Shown: piece after piece, positions 46,626 to 57,148 of the stretch
Layout: the number at the start of each line of letters is the position of its first letter
Position numbering within the stretch: the stretch's first letter is position 1
Assembly (NCBI GenBank): GCA_027475525.1
Contig: JAMWFC010000053.1
Coordinates: 1 to 64,000, forward strand
Direction of reading: 5' to 3'
DNA: 64,000 nucleotides
Source of the DNA: Macrolepiota albuminosa
Taxonomy: Eukaryota; Basidiomycota; Agaricomycetes; Agaricales; Agaricaceae
Made by a program: the position numbers and the translations under genes
The notes under the pieces: model-generated
What the model saw: the letters and a program-made list of their open reading frames with translations, nothing else
What the model was told of the DNA's origin: nothing
Database searches by the model: none

Positions 46626-47574
46626 TGATAGGACCCTATACAGGTTAGGCGCATCAACGGCAGGCTCGGCACCGGCTCCGGGAACCTTGCCGCATTTGTT
46701 CCGAACTTGGCGCACGCATTCTACCCATTTTAGGCCATTCCCGACGGCCGCGCACGGCAAGAAGCAGATCCAATCAGTGATAGCGCCGACGGCAGCAAGA
46801 ATGACAACTGACAGATGGCATCAGTCAATAACGACAGCGCTTAGCGAGAAGCCTGATCATCTATCAAAAACTGACGGACAGCTTGGCGTTTGACCTTGGC
46901 GTCCGACACCGCTTAGCGTCTCGATTTGGCGCCTGACATCGCTTAGGTACTCTGACGGACAGAAGGGTGATGGAGTGATGGTTTAGCTTCGCGATCTGTC
47001 GCCTGGCGTCGCTAAGGCTCTTGAATGGACGATAGGGATCTGAAACCGTTGGAGCTACCCCTTTGAAATTTTCCAGTTTACCGCACTCTGGCGTCATTAG
47101 CCACTGGCGACGGCGAACTTATTGTAGTATAAAAGTACTTACCGACTTGTACATTGGACAGCAGACGAATAGACCACAGTTTCCCCCACTTACTTCAGTC
47201 TCCCTTACGCTCAAGAGCTCATTTACGCTACGGTCGGCAACGTCGAACTCATCGGCAGTTACAGACGTTCGCCAACACTCGACATACTCGCGCCTTGCAA
47301 CTACGGCAGGCATTATCGACGCTTAGAACTTCGCTAAGCTTACCGTGCTCTTGCCGCTTCCCGTTGCCGTGTTCACTTACCGCATTTTCTTAAGCGCTTT
47401 ACCTTAGCGCTTGACACTTGCCGACTCCGTTACCGACTTTTACCCTTTTTCACAGACGCGTTCTCTGGGACCTGCCCGGGACTCCTCAACACACTTATAG
47501 CGCGCCCAACGCACACTCTTGGTACGGTAACACTTTAACTACATTTGTTACTGACCAAACTTTGGGCGTCATCA
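46626..47574 (+). repeat. Gypsy 3' LTR
   Basis: 949 bp, same sequence as the 5' LTR at an offset of 10,299 bp. Followed by the CCAC duplication and the rest of DIRS repeat A2. Confidence 0.95.
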
Positions 47575-47578
47575 CCAC

Positions 47579-47652
47579 ACACAGCCATCTCACCCTAAGA
47601 AAATTCTCAGATTTGATTCATGTATCTTAATTCTCTTGTTTCATTTCGTTCA
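47579..47652 (+). repeat. DIRS/Ngaro repeat A2, right part
   Basis: Continues repeat A2 after the Gypsy insertion (ACACAGCCATCTCACC onward) and matches the end of A1 up to CATTTCGTTCA. Confidence 0.88.
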
Positions 47653-47724
47653 CCCTCCCTCCTCTCCCTATATTTTAAACCATCATCTTTGATATTATAC
47701 TAAACATACATGTAACTTGTACTA

Positions 47725-47883
47725 TATAGCCCTCTCGATCGCTTTGGTCGAGCCATAAAAATTCACGGTTTTTCGGGCCGCATCTGCGGCCGTTGGCGCT
47801 ACTCCCGAGCTATTGTTTATCTTCCTTTTTTCTTCGTGACTTGCCTCTCTTCTCTCTCTCTCCTCACTTTCATTTGCGTGACC
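47725..47883 (+). repeat. DIRS/Ngaro repeat B2 (right terminus)
   Basis: 159 bp matching B1 except for three CpG transitions. After GCGTGACC the Copia sequence resumes with AAAAATGTCTTAAG. Confidence 0.9.
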
Positions 47884-49758
47884 AAAAATGTCTTAAGAAG
47901 ATCGACACGCACCTGTCAGCCCACCGAAAAGGCAACAACGCACGAGAATTGACGAACGACGAGGTTGGAGAAGATCATGGAAGAAGTAAGGGAAGGTGAG
48001 ACCAGGTCAAAACAGGACAAATTGGAGCGACGCACACAGATACGATCCGCATGCAACAACGCAGTCACGCCGAACATTGAACTAGCACCCACACCCACAG
48101 ATGACAACATCGATCACGATCGAATACTTGCTGCGATATCTCAGCTAGGCGACATCGAGCCCCTGCCACTGTTTGCGGAAGAAGAGCCGAGAACGTGGCA
48201 AGAAGCGAAAGAGAGCCCCGATGCAGAGAAATGGAGGCAAGCGTACCTAGAGGAGATGAAGTCTCTGAAAGACATGAACGTCTATCACCTAATTCCACGT
48301 ACAGCCGTCCCACATGGGCACAAGATACGAAAGGGCCGCCCAATATTCAAAATGAAACGGGACGAACATGGAAAAGCAGTGAGATACAAGGTGCGCCTTG
48401 TGTTCAAGGGATACGAACAAATTTACGGCAGGGACTACAACAAAACCACCTCACCGACAGCACGCATGGAATCGTGGCGGATACTATTGCACATAGCGGT
48501 GGTGGAAGGCTGGGATGCGACCCAGATCGACGTAAAGACTGCGTTCCTGTATGGAATTCTTCCCGAAGACGAAACGCAGTACATGGAACAACCTGAGGGG
48601 TTTGAGGAGCCAGGGAAGGAAGATTGGGTATGCGAGTTGACACGCGGACTATATGGCATGAAACAAGCTGGAAGAATCTGGAACCAAACCCTAAACAAAC
48701 GAATGGTCGAATGGGGTTTCTCTCGCCTGGCCTGCGAATCCTGTATATATTACAGGAAGTCCCACACTGGTACGATCATTGCCGCCGTACACGTTGACGA
48801 TTTTCTCTCTATCACCAGCTCAAAGGAAGAAAATGACCGTTTTAAATCCCAAATGCGCAAAGCATGGACGATATCTGATCTCGGCACCCTGCACTACCTC
48901 GTCGGCGTATCAGTTGAATGGGACCGAGCAAACCGCGCTGTGGCACTATCCCAAACCTCCTTCATTGACAAAGTGATCCAACAATTTGGTCAAAGCGCCG
49001 CACACCCACTGACTATACCAATGGAGCCGGGCCTGAAAGTCAGACGGCCCAAGCGAGACGCTCAGACCCAAGACGAGAAAGACGACATCGATAAATTGCC
49101 ATACAGATCCCTAGTCGGATGCCTACTCTACATCGCAATCGCCACACGACCCGACATCGCCTTTGCCGTACAACAGCTTTCGCAGTTCCTCGACAACTAC
49201 GACAAATCGCACTGGACCGCAGGCATACGTCTAGTCCGTTACCTGAAAGGAACGAGAGATCTCAAACTTCGTTTAGGGGGATCTGCCGTAGTCCTTCGAG
49301 GGTTCACAGATGCCGACTGGGCAAGTTGCCTGGACACCAGACGTAGCACCAGCGGATACACATGGTCATTGGGCACCGGGGCAATATCCTGGTCCGTGCA
49401 AAAACAGAAGACGGTTGCCACCTCGTCCTGTGAGGCCGAGTATATGGCGGCGTACGAGTCAACACAGGAATGCATTTGGCTGCGCACACTTACAAAGTCA
49501 CTCGGATGGGACTTCACGCAGAAGCCAACGACTCTCTTTTGCGACAATAAGGCAGCCATCACGCTATCAGAAGATCCGACGGCCCACGCACGGGTGAAAC
49601 ACTTCGACATTAAATATCATTTTATCCGCGAACACGCACAGATGGGTGACATCATCATTAAGTACGTCAACACTAGAGACAACGTCGCCGACATGTTCAC
49701 GAAAGCGCTACCCAAACCCCTATTCGTCCGACTCCGTCAAATGCTCGGACTATCATGA
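47884..49758 (+). pseudogene. Copia reverse transcriptase and RNase H region
   Basis: Right part of the Copia polyprotein. The frame starts with LRRSTRTCQPTEKA, has a TGA at 47950-47952 and is then open from ATG 47965 to TGA 49756-49758 (597 codons). RT motifs: HGHKIRKGRPIFKMKRD, QIDVKTAFLYG, LYGMKQAGRIW and the catalytic box AAVHVDDFLSI (H-V-D-D in place of Y-V-D-D). RNase H: GFTDADWASCLDTRRSTSGY (Asp), SCEAEYMA (Glu), LFCDNKAAI (Asp) and HIREHAQ-like closing motif FIREHAQMGDI. The domain itself is undamaged, but its link to gag is cut by the insertions and stop codons. Confidence 0.92.
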
Positions 49759-49812
49759 AAAAGAGGCACCACGATTCACGCGTGAGGAGGAGAAATGACA
49801 GTGGTTCGTGGT

Positions 49813-49821
49813 AAGGAGGAG
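49813..49821 (+). other. Copia polypurine tract
   Basis: AAGGAGGAG immediately before the 3' LTR. Confidence 0.7.
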
Positions 49822-50173
49822 TGTTGGAACATCAGATGTGACGATGTGAAGAGTGAGTGAAAGGTAATATCACGAACCATTGTCATCAGTCTGGTGGCCA
49901 CCGCTGCTTTGTCCGATATAATATATAATAGATAGCTAGCGTACCGAAGTACCCTCAGTTGGTTTACACACTACTGAGGGTACGTTATCCACGATTACTG
50001 CACGCCCGTATTTATACTAACCACGCTCATACCTAGAATATCGGCTTACTGTGTAATATTCTAGGTACATACAATATAGTTGGTTTACACACTACTGAGG
50101 AATATCGGCTTACTGTGTAATATTCTAGGTGTAGACGACGGTCTACATACAGCTGCCAGTTCTAGTTCTAACA
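49822..50173 (+). repeat. Copia 3' LTR
   Basis: 352 bp identical to the 5' LTR, followed by AGATC (50174-50178), the right copy of the target duplication. It ends about 210 bp before the PIF1 start codon. Confidence 0.96.
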
Positions 50174-50381
50174 AGATCATGTAATGACATCCAAGCTGAC
50201 CCCTACTAGACTATCTCGGCCAACAGACTTAAACCAATCGACCTTCCCCTCTCTGCTGATGATCTGAGGTTATCTCGAAAAACTTGTAGGACGTGACCCG
50301 AACGGACTCTCACGTGATGACGTTACTCATGGCGCATCTAAACTAAGTTTAAATTCAAAGGCTTCTCTCTTGTTTACATAA

Positions 50382-53048
50382 ATGCCAAAATCAGCTAAAA
50401 AGTACTATGCTGTCGCTGTTGGCAGGTACGGGCCGAATATTTGCGACACGTGGGATGAGGTGCAAATCATCTCGCACAACGTAGTAGCTACACTGATAAC
50501 TTTGCAGTGCAAAGCACAGGTGCATCGAGTTCTAAACACGAAAGACTTGTAATGTAAACAGTGATGCTCATGTGGATAGACTGCCAAATATCCCGCTGTC
50601 TTCAAAAGCTTTCCGTCCATGCAGCAGGCAGAGCAATGGCTTGCGAGTGAGTCGTCCCGGCACAGGGTGTTCCAACCCTGACATGTACAGGCCAAATCGG
50701 CACATGCGACAGAAAATATTCTGCTCTGGGAGCTTCGAGCTTTTCGCGTTCGTCCGGTGCCTCTATCGTTCAAGCTGGAGGAATCCGGGACCCTGGCACT
50801 GTGCTGGATCCAGAGTCTCGAAACATCCTTCCCGCCGACTATCCGCTTTCTCCTCGATCAAGCTACCCACTCCAATCAGAGCCAACAACAGAAGGTGAAC
50901 GTCCACCAGTGTCTCCACGACCAGTGGTCAAGCTATCTTCTGAACAACAAGAAGTCCTCGACATAGTTAAAAGTGGACGCAGTGTCTTTTTCACTGGCTC
51001 TGCTGGTGTGTTCCCAATCTCTTTTAGCGGCAAAGTACCAAAGTTTCTGGTGTCTTGATCCAGGTACTGGAAAGTCCGTGCTATTACGCGAGATTATAGA
51101 CACTCTAAACGAACGTAGAGACACATTGGGTATCACTGCGTCTACAGGAATTGCGGCTGTCAATATCGGTGGAAGTACTCTTCATTCCTGGGCAGGGATA
51201 GGACTTGGAGATCAACCTGCGAAACGATATGTCGGCAAGTTTTTTGGCAACGAACAATCTATGAGAATCCTTGATCGTTGGAAGAATGTAGATACACTCA
51301 TCATTGATGAAGGTACATACCTTTGAAAAAGTACGATGATCTGTTACTCATTAGTGTGTAAATTCAGTGTCAATGATTGATGGCTCTCTATTTGACAAAC
51401 TTGTAAGCCATCTATTGTGTTTCAGTGTACCAGAAACTGTCTCATGCAACCGTGATAAAAAGGAATTCATAGCGAGGGCCATACGACATAATGATCATCC
51501 ATTTGGTGGAATACAGGTTCGTGATAGGAACAATTCCTCCGAGATTCTCTTATGATCACCTACGCAGCTCGTCCTCTCAGGCGATTTTTTCCAGCTCCCG
51601 CCGGTACCTGGTCGTGATAAACGAGGGCGGCAGATACCGTCCGTATTCGCGTTTGATGCCGACACTTGGGAAGCTTGCGTGGGCCCACCTATCATGCTCA
51701 CACATGTCTTTCGGCAGAAAGACGAAGGTAACATCATCTCTCAATCGTGCCACATGCGCACTACTCAGCCAACTAACAGACTTTGTTGATATGCTTAATG
51801 CCATGCGCTTCGGTCAGATAGACGATAAAGCGGCGCGCGCATTCGCCGCATTGTCCAGAAGGGTTGAATACGCCGACGGTATCGAGCCAACAGAGCTGTG
51901 TGTACTCCATTTCATATAGTGTGCACATTTCTTGAGCCAATATAGCTATCCAACGAGATATGAGGTTGAAAACGCCAATACATATCGTCTTGGACAACTC
52001 AAGACAGAGACGCACACATACAATGCAAATGACATCCCTGGCATTGACTCAAGTGGCGAACGTGTAACATCGTTACAGATGATGCGCCTTCTTGAACGTC
52101 TCGTAGTTCCTAAACAAATACATTTAAAAGTTCGTAAAATGTTTTTCAAGGCTTGATGTGACTTAATTGTAAAGGAAACAGGTCGGCGCTCAAGTCATGC
52201 TGATTAAGGTGAACCTTTCTGCACTACCTCAATTCACCAATTGACGTTAGCAAGAATTTGGTTCAAGGAGAATTGGTAAACGGTTCCGTGGGCCAAATAG
52301 TGCGGTTCGTCACAACGCAAGAAGCTGTCTCTGAGGGTGCCCATATACCGGGTGCCGATCGAGGGGGTGGGAAGCAACAGCTTCCTCAGGGTGATTTTGT
52401 CTTGCCTGTCGTTCGCTTCATCGGTGGGAAAGAAATTGTTATAATCCCCCAGGAATTTACTGTAAACAATGCGGAGGGTGGAATAGAAGCTCGCCGGGAT
52501 CAGGTGAAAATGCATTATGCTAAATCCCATACTTGTTTGCTGCCCGTAGACCCCAGGTTCCATTAATCTTGTCCTGGGCACTTAGTGTCCACAAATCCCA
52601 AGGGCAAACTCTAGAACGTGTAAAGGTGGATCTCAGGCGGACATTTGAAAAAGGTCAAGGTAGGAATTGACCCAATTTTCTCTGCAATCTTAAAACCAGT
52701 GAGTCCCAGCTTATGTTGCTATTTCGCGTGCAACTCGTTTGGATCAACTTCAAGTCCTTAATTTTGACGCGTCTAAGTGAAGCGCATCACTCTTAAATCC
52801 TTATGGTTTTGCTTGACTCACTGTTCAGGGTCGTGGCTCACCCTCGAGTTCTGGAGTGGCATTCCTCTGCTCGCTCGCTCAAGGCTGATAATCAAGTAAA
52901 GGAATTATCCAATTCCGATGATATTATAGCGGACAGGATCACTGTTACGTCAGAGGTAATTGATTTGTCAAAGTCGGACAATGAGGAGGACGAAGAGGTT
53001 GCAATGTCCTGGTATCATGAGGTATCATCGCATCCACAACTGAAATAA
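50382..53048 (+). CDS. PIF1: PIF1-family DNA helicase with N-terminal RNase H1/viroplasmin-like domain
   Basis: PIF1 is a 5'-3' SF1B helicase acting at telomeres, G-quadruplexes and mitochondrial DNA. ATG 50382 begins [20 protein letters not shown]; after two introns the reading gives [20 protein letters not shown]. Together these form the small hybrid-binding domain found at the N-terminus of RNase H1 and in caulimovirus P6 ([23 protein letters not shown]). The helicase follows: [15 protein letters not shown], Walker A SAGTGKSVL (split by an intron), [20 protein letters not shown], Walker [60 protein letters not shown] and motif [16 protein letters not shown]. The acidic C-terminus ends at TAA 53046-53048. 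At least ten short introns are needed and those checked keep frame. The Copia 3' LTR ends about 210 bp upstream and could affect its promoter. Confidence 0.88.
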
Positions 53049-53133
53049 TCATGTTTATACCTTGTACAAAAGAGGAGAAATGTACTGCTTCGTTAGCTTT
53101 CAGGTTATACTACATTTTATATATCTCACTGGC

Positions 53134-54898
53134 TCAAACCACTTCAACACGATTTGCAGGGAATAGACCTTCCCGGTCCCCACATTTTCCGGTCCACCTA
53201 GATTCGAAATTGGAAAAGAATTCACACGACTTAATTCTGCGATACGTACCAGTCGTCACTGCTGTCACTCCTCTTCAGAATAGTAATAACATCACCTTTA
53301 GTGAAGGATAAATCGCCACTCTGTATTACTATAGATCAAAGGAGCAAGCAGGGAAGACAGATGGGTTACCTCTACAGCCTTGAAATCGAATAGGGCGATG
53401 GCACGGCCAACACCTTCAAGTGGTTGATTTAATTCTGACCTTGCTTTGAGACGAGGTGTGGTGGTGGTTTGTATCCAATCAAAACTCGGATGAAATCTCT
53501 CAGCACTTGCAGAAGTATCGGAGTATCGCGTATTTGATGGACCTGCTGCACTATGAGATCGCAAGTGAAGAGTTGTCCGTGCAGGGTTGTCATAGGACAT
53601 ATCGAGGGACGTGGTATCAGTCGATGAATGAGAGATAGACTGGTTCAATGGCGGTCGCGTTGGACTATTGTACTTTAACGAAGAGTCAAAGGAAGACGAA
53701 GGAACATCCTGGATCCAGTCTGTGACATGATCCTGCAGGTGTTGGGCGTGAGACACGTCAGCCTGTGACTCAAAGTATGAGCCCGAATTTTTCTGCTTTC
53801 CCCATGAATTCGGAGGAAAACCCTCAGATGTACGCGGCAGATGGGAAGGACTTTTCTTCTGGAACGAAGAATCTCGTTCAGCACCAAGACTTGCGAAACC
53901 ACCAAATGCATAGGCATTGTCCGTGCCTCCATCCTGGACCCATTTCCTGCCTCCAGGCATGCCTGTGCAACTTTCCAGGGTATGGATTAAGTCCGAAGCC
54001 CACTCTGGGGGATCTACAACGCCTCCAAGAAGCATGCGTGCAGTAACAGGAGAGTGGTAGGCTTGGTGATTGGCGTCTTGGCGTTCGACTATAACAGAGC
54101 CTTCGATTGAGATCCCTCCGAAGAGACCCCGAGTTTTCGAATAGCTGTACCTGTGGTACTTCTATCAGCGTATTGTCATTGTTGACAGGGATAACCAGTG
54201 TCTTTACATCGCAGCTACTTTACCACTAGTATTGAGCGACCCAAGCGCTTCTCCGTTGCGGCCTAAAGGTCCGAGTGCGATGCTCAAATTACCTCCAAGT
54301 GTGAGAGAACCGGCTGCCATGAAAGTTTGCTGTAGCCCACCATCAAAAAGCTGAAACGAAATTTAAACGAGTTCTGCTTACTATTGCCTGTAATGAGGCT
54401 ACTGAGTCGGTGCAGAGCTATATATACTAAGCGCTTTAATTGCTTACAGAGCGAGTATTGAGTACGACAAGGAAGTCTGTCATTTCAGCCCCGGCTTGGG
54501 TGCCAACACCAAGACCTGCAGTACCTATCGCACTTGGAGCGGACCATCCTACAATCAAGACATTCGGCGTCTAACGTAGGATACTCCACTCTGGTAGTAA
54601 GTACTTACTACCATCGTTCAGTCGAGCAATGACGACTCCACTTCCAGCTCTAGCGGAAAAGAGAAATCCAGCTTTGAAGATGGTAAAGATCGCAAAGCCT
54701 TTGGCATTTAGGAGCACAGAGCGAGGAATAATTCCGTCAAGACCGTTGTTACTGCCGTCCACGAAAGACTTGACTGTGAGAGCCGAAATCCAGATTACGA
54801 AATCTGTGACATCCGAAGGCATTAATTAACTCACATATCCTGGCAGCCTTTGAGCATTCCTTAGAGAGAGGCTGTGGTATGGGGCTGTTGAGCTTCAT
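53134..54898 (-). CDS. YSC84: SYLF-SH3 protein, Ysc84/Lsb3 type
   Basis: This protein binds membranes and actin at endocytic patches and recruits Las17/WASP partners through its SH3 domain. ATG 54898 gives MKLNSPIPQPLSKECSKAA. A 57-nt intron then leads to FKSFVDGSNNGLDGIIPRSVL and FTIFKAGFLFSARAGSG, the SYLF lipid-binding domain. It continues through SAPSAIGTAGLGVGTQAGAE and GLFGGISIEGSVIVERQD. A roughly 200-residue Ser/Pro-rich linker follows. The C-terminal SH3 is ALFDFKAVE, GDLSFTKGDVITIL, DDWWTGK and GLFPANRVEVV, assembled across two introns, with stop at 53134-53136. Domain order and length match yeast Ysc84/Lsb3. The 85-bp gap to PIF1 makes the two genes tightly convergent. Confidence 0.92.
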
Positions 54899-55049
54899 GG
54901 AAATCAAAATCTGAACCGACTTAACAAAGCGAGCACGGGTTTAGTAACGTATTACTGGGGTCCGGCAATGCTTCAGTTCACTGATCGAGGTCATGTGGGT
55001 GTTTGTGTATCGTCCTCGCGATGTTGATGGGTAACTCGAACTCACCGCT

Positions 55050-56975
55050 ATGTGGTACTATGCATTCCTCGTTTTTCTACCAGCAAGTTTGGCTTTTCAG
55101 TTACCATTTCATCTCCCATTCTTCACAAGAAACCAAACTCTCGTGAAGCCCTTTGAGCATGTGGTCAATGATATCCCTCGTGTCGCAATCATAGGTGCTG
55201 GAGCTGGTGGAAGCTCGGCAGCTTTTTGGATATCCAAAGCCAAGGAGCGTTTCAATGTTTCCGTGGAGGTCGATGTCTATGAGAAAGCCTCTTATATTGG
55301 CGGTCGTGCGTCAGACAGCTGATCTACTTGCTTGCTTAGCTCAGAATAACCATAGGAAGCATTATCGTGTATCCGTATGACAATTCGACTCTTCCTCCAC
55401 TTGAGTTGGGAGCATCCATTTTTGTTGCGGCGAACAAAAACCTTTGGAGAGCGTCGGATGAATTCAATCTTACACGCCAGGCATTCGGTGCAGGCGGCAA
55501 GACAGGAATTTGGGATGGGGAAGACCTTGTGTTTACAGTAAGATTTTCACAATGATCTTCGAAGTTCAAACGACATTTTACCAATTACTTAGTTTGGTGA
55601 TAGCTGGTGGGACACGATAAAGGCACTTTTACGGTATGGAGCGCTTGCTCACAAGCGTACGCAGCAAATGTGATGCTCCTGTTCCTGGAAGCAGCAGGAT
55701 TTTGTCTGATATATTCCTCACAGTGTCAAGGCAGTGGTCAAGAGATATCTCACCATCTATTCTGTGGATTCACCGAAGTGGGACAGCATTGCGGAAGTCT
55801 CCGCCGCCTTAGGCTATTCAAACATGACAAAAGATACAGCAGCCTCCTTTTTGGCCAAAGCTGGAGTGCCGGAGCGTTTCGCTTTCGAACTCGTCGAAGG
55901 CGCTACTCGAGTGAACTATGGACAGGTCTGTGAAGACTGAAATACTGGGATTCATGAGTTCCTGATTCTCTCTATGTAGAACCTCGATGACATTCATGCA
56001 CTGGGAGGAATCATTTCACTGGCCACGGACGATGCGCGCAGTATCAAAGGTGGAAATTTCCAGCTTTTTGAACAATTTTTGAAACGATCCGGTGCTCATG
56101 TCCATTTGAACACTCAAGTAAGTGTGCAGATTGGCTTTTATCTTTCACGGAGCTAATGGGATGCAAGGTAAGCAACATTTCGATATCAACCTCGCCTTCC
56201 ACAAAATGGACTATCAAGAGTAGCTTGGGTGAAAAAAACTATAAGGCTATCATACTAGCTGCGCCCTTCCATTCAACTGGGATTGTTATACCTTCTTCCC
56301 TCGCTGACTCGATTCCAGAACAACCCTATGTTCACCTTCATGTCACCCTTCTAACCACTACATCACCAAAGCCTGACCCTACTTACTTCAAACAATCAAG
56401 TGCCTCAGTTTTGCCTGAGATGACCTTGACCACTTATGAGGGTGTGCGAAATGGCAAAAAGGAGCCTGAGTTTAATTCTCTCTCGTACCACGGACCTGTG
56501 AGGGAAGGAGAATGGGCCGTCAAGATCTTCTCAAAAGAGAGGGTTAGTGATGAACTCCTAATTCGTCTATTTTCGGATCAAGTCGGGTGGATCTATAGGA
56601 CAGAGGTGCGTCTTGTAATATCATAGAGTCCCGATGGATAGAATTTTTGTTTTCTTGTTAGTGGGATGCCTATCCCGAACTCATACCTACTACCACTTTC
56701 CCTCCTGTTAGGGTAGATCGCGGCTTCTACTACATCAACGCTTTTGAGCCGTAAGTGTTGGAATTTTTTACTTCATCAACACTGGACTCACGATGCGAAG
56801 GCTCATCTCAACGATGGAAACCGAGACAGTAGCAGCTCGGAATGTTGTCGATCTCCTCTTGCACGAGGAATTTAACGCTAGTATATGTGGTTCTCATCTG
56901 CCTATTTCGAATTCGCCCGAAAATGCTACTACTACTAATCAATTGCAAGATTTCGTACTTGGATGGGACTGTTGA
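55050..56975 (+). CDS. Prenylcysteine oxidase/lyase
   Basis: This FAD-dependent thioether oxidase breaks down farnesyl- and geranylgeranyl-cysteine left from turnover of prenylated proteins (PCYOX1 family), normally in lysosome/vacuole or secretory compartments. ATG 55050 opens a hydrophobic leader (MWYYAFLVFLPASLAF) fitting a signal peptide. The dinucleotide fold RVAIIGAGAGGSSAA follows (GxGxxG) with the acidic end VEVDVYEKASYIGGR. The prenylcysteine lyase domain includes ELGASIFVAANKNL, NYGQNLDDIHALGGIISLA, YKAIILAAPFHSTGI and YPELIPTTTFPPVR. The last exon ends VLGWDC and stop at 56973-56975. Seven or so introns are needed; those I checked, such as GGTC before GTGCGT near 55305, keep frame. 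It is divergent from the SYLF-SH3 gene with 151 bp between starts. Confidence 0.88.
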
Positions 56976-57148
56976 TCTTACGAGACATCATGTATATACC
57001 TGGAGTATGAACTTGTGATGTAAACTTATTTTAGATTTTATTTCGCTGTGTTCTTTCACATCCCAGGAACTTAAAGAAAGCGAAAACAAAATGTGTATAT
57101 TATATATGTATGCAACAAAGAATGCAGGTATACAGTCATAAGAAAACT

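Larger units (their letters stand above)
36327..47574 (+). mobile_element. Ty3/Gypsy LTR retrotransposon with an antisense cargo gene
   Basis: An 11.2-kb element with 949-bp LTRs (TGATAGG..CATCA) that look identical to each other, and a 4-bp target duplication CCAC (36323-36326 and 47575-47578). The uninterrupted A1 repeat of the host DIRS element shows the empty site. It has a primer-binding site (TGGAGCCCACCG at 37279), gag-protease and pol frames without internal stops, a multi-exon gene on the opposite strand between pol and 3' LTR, and a purine tract TTGGGGGGAGA (46615-46625). It is the youngest insertion in the stack. Confidence 0.95.
30759..47883 (+). mobile_element. DIRS-superfamily (PAT/Ngaro-like) tyrosine-recombinase retrotransposon
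   Basis: The layout is A1 - ORFs - B1 - A2 - B2, the split direct repeats of PAT/Ngaro-type DIRS elements. The ORFs are gag-like, RT/RNase H and a tyrosine recombinase. No LTRs or clear target duplication are seen, as expected for recombinase-mediated insertion. It lies in the Copia polyprotein between the integrase end (AENV) and the linker before RT (LRRSTRTCQPTEKA). The A2 repeat is interrupted by a Gypsy element. RT and recombinase frames each carry one TGA, so it looks inactive. Confidence 0.9.
27159..50173 (+). mobile_element. Ty1/Copia LTR retrotransposon, interrupted by two later insertions
   Basis: A complete element by structure: 352-bp LTRs starting TGTTGG and ending TAACA, a 5-bp target duplication, a primer-binding site after the 5' LTR, a gag-pol reading in the Copia order (gag, protease, integrase, RT, RNase H) and a purine tract before the 3' LTR. 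The coding region is split by a Gypsy LTR copy at 29294-29536 and by the DIRS/Ngaro element with its Gypsy passenger at 30759-47883. Without these insertions and their duplications the polyprotein is one reading frame, apart from three in-frame TGA codons. It cannot be autonomous now. It lies between LAS1 and PIF1 without disrupting either. Confidence 0.95.
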
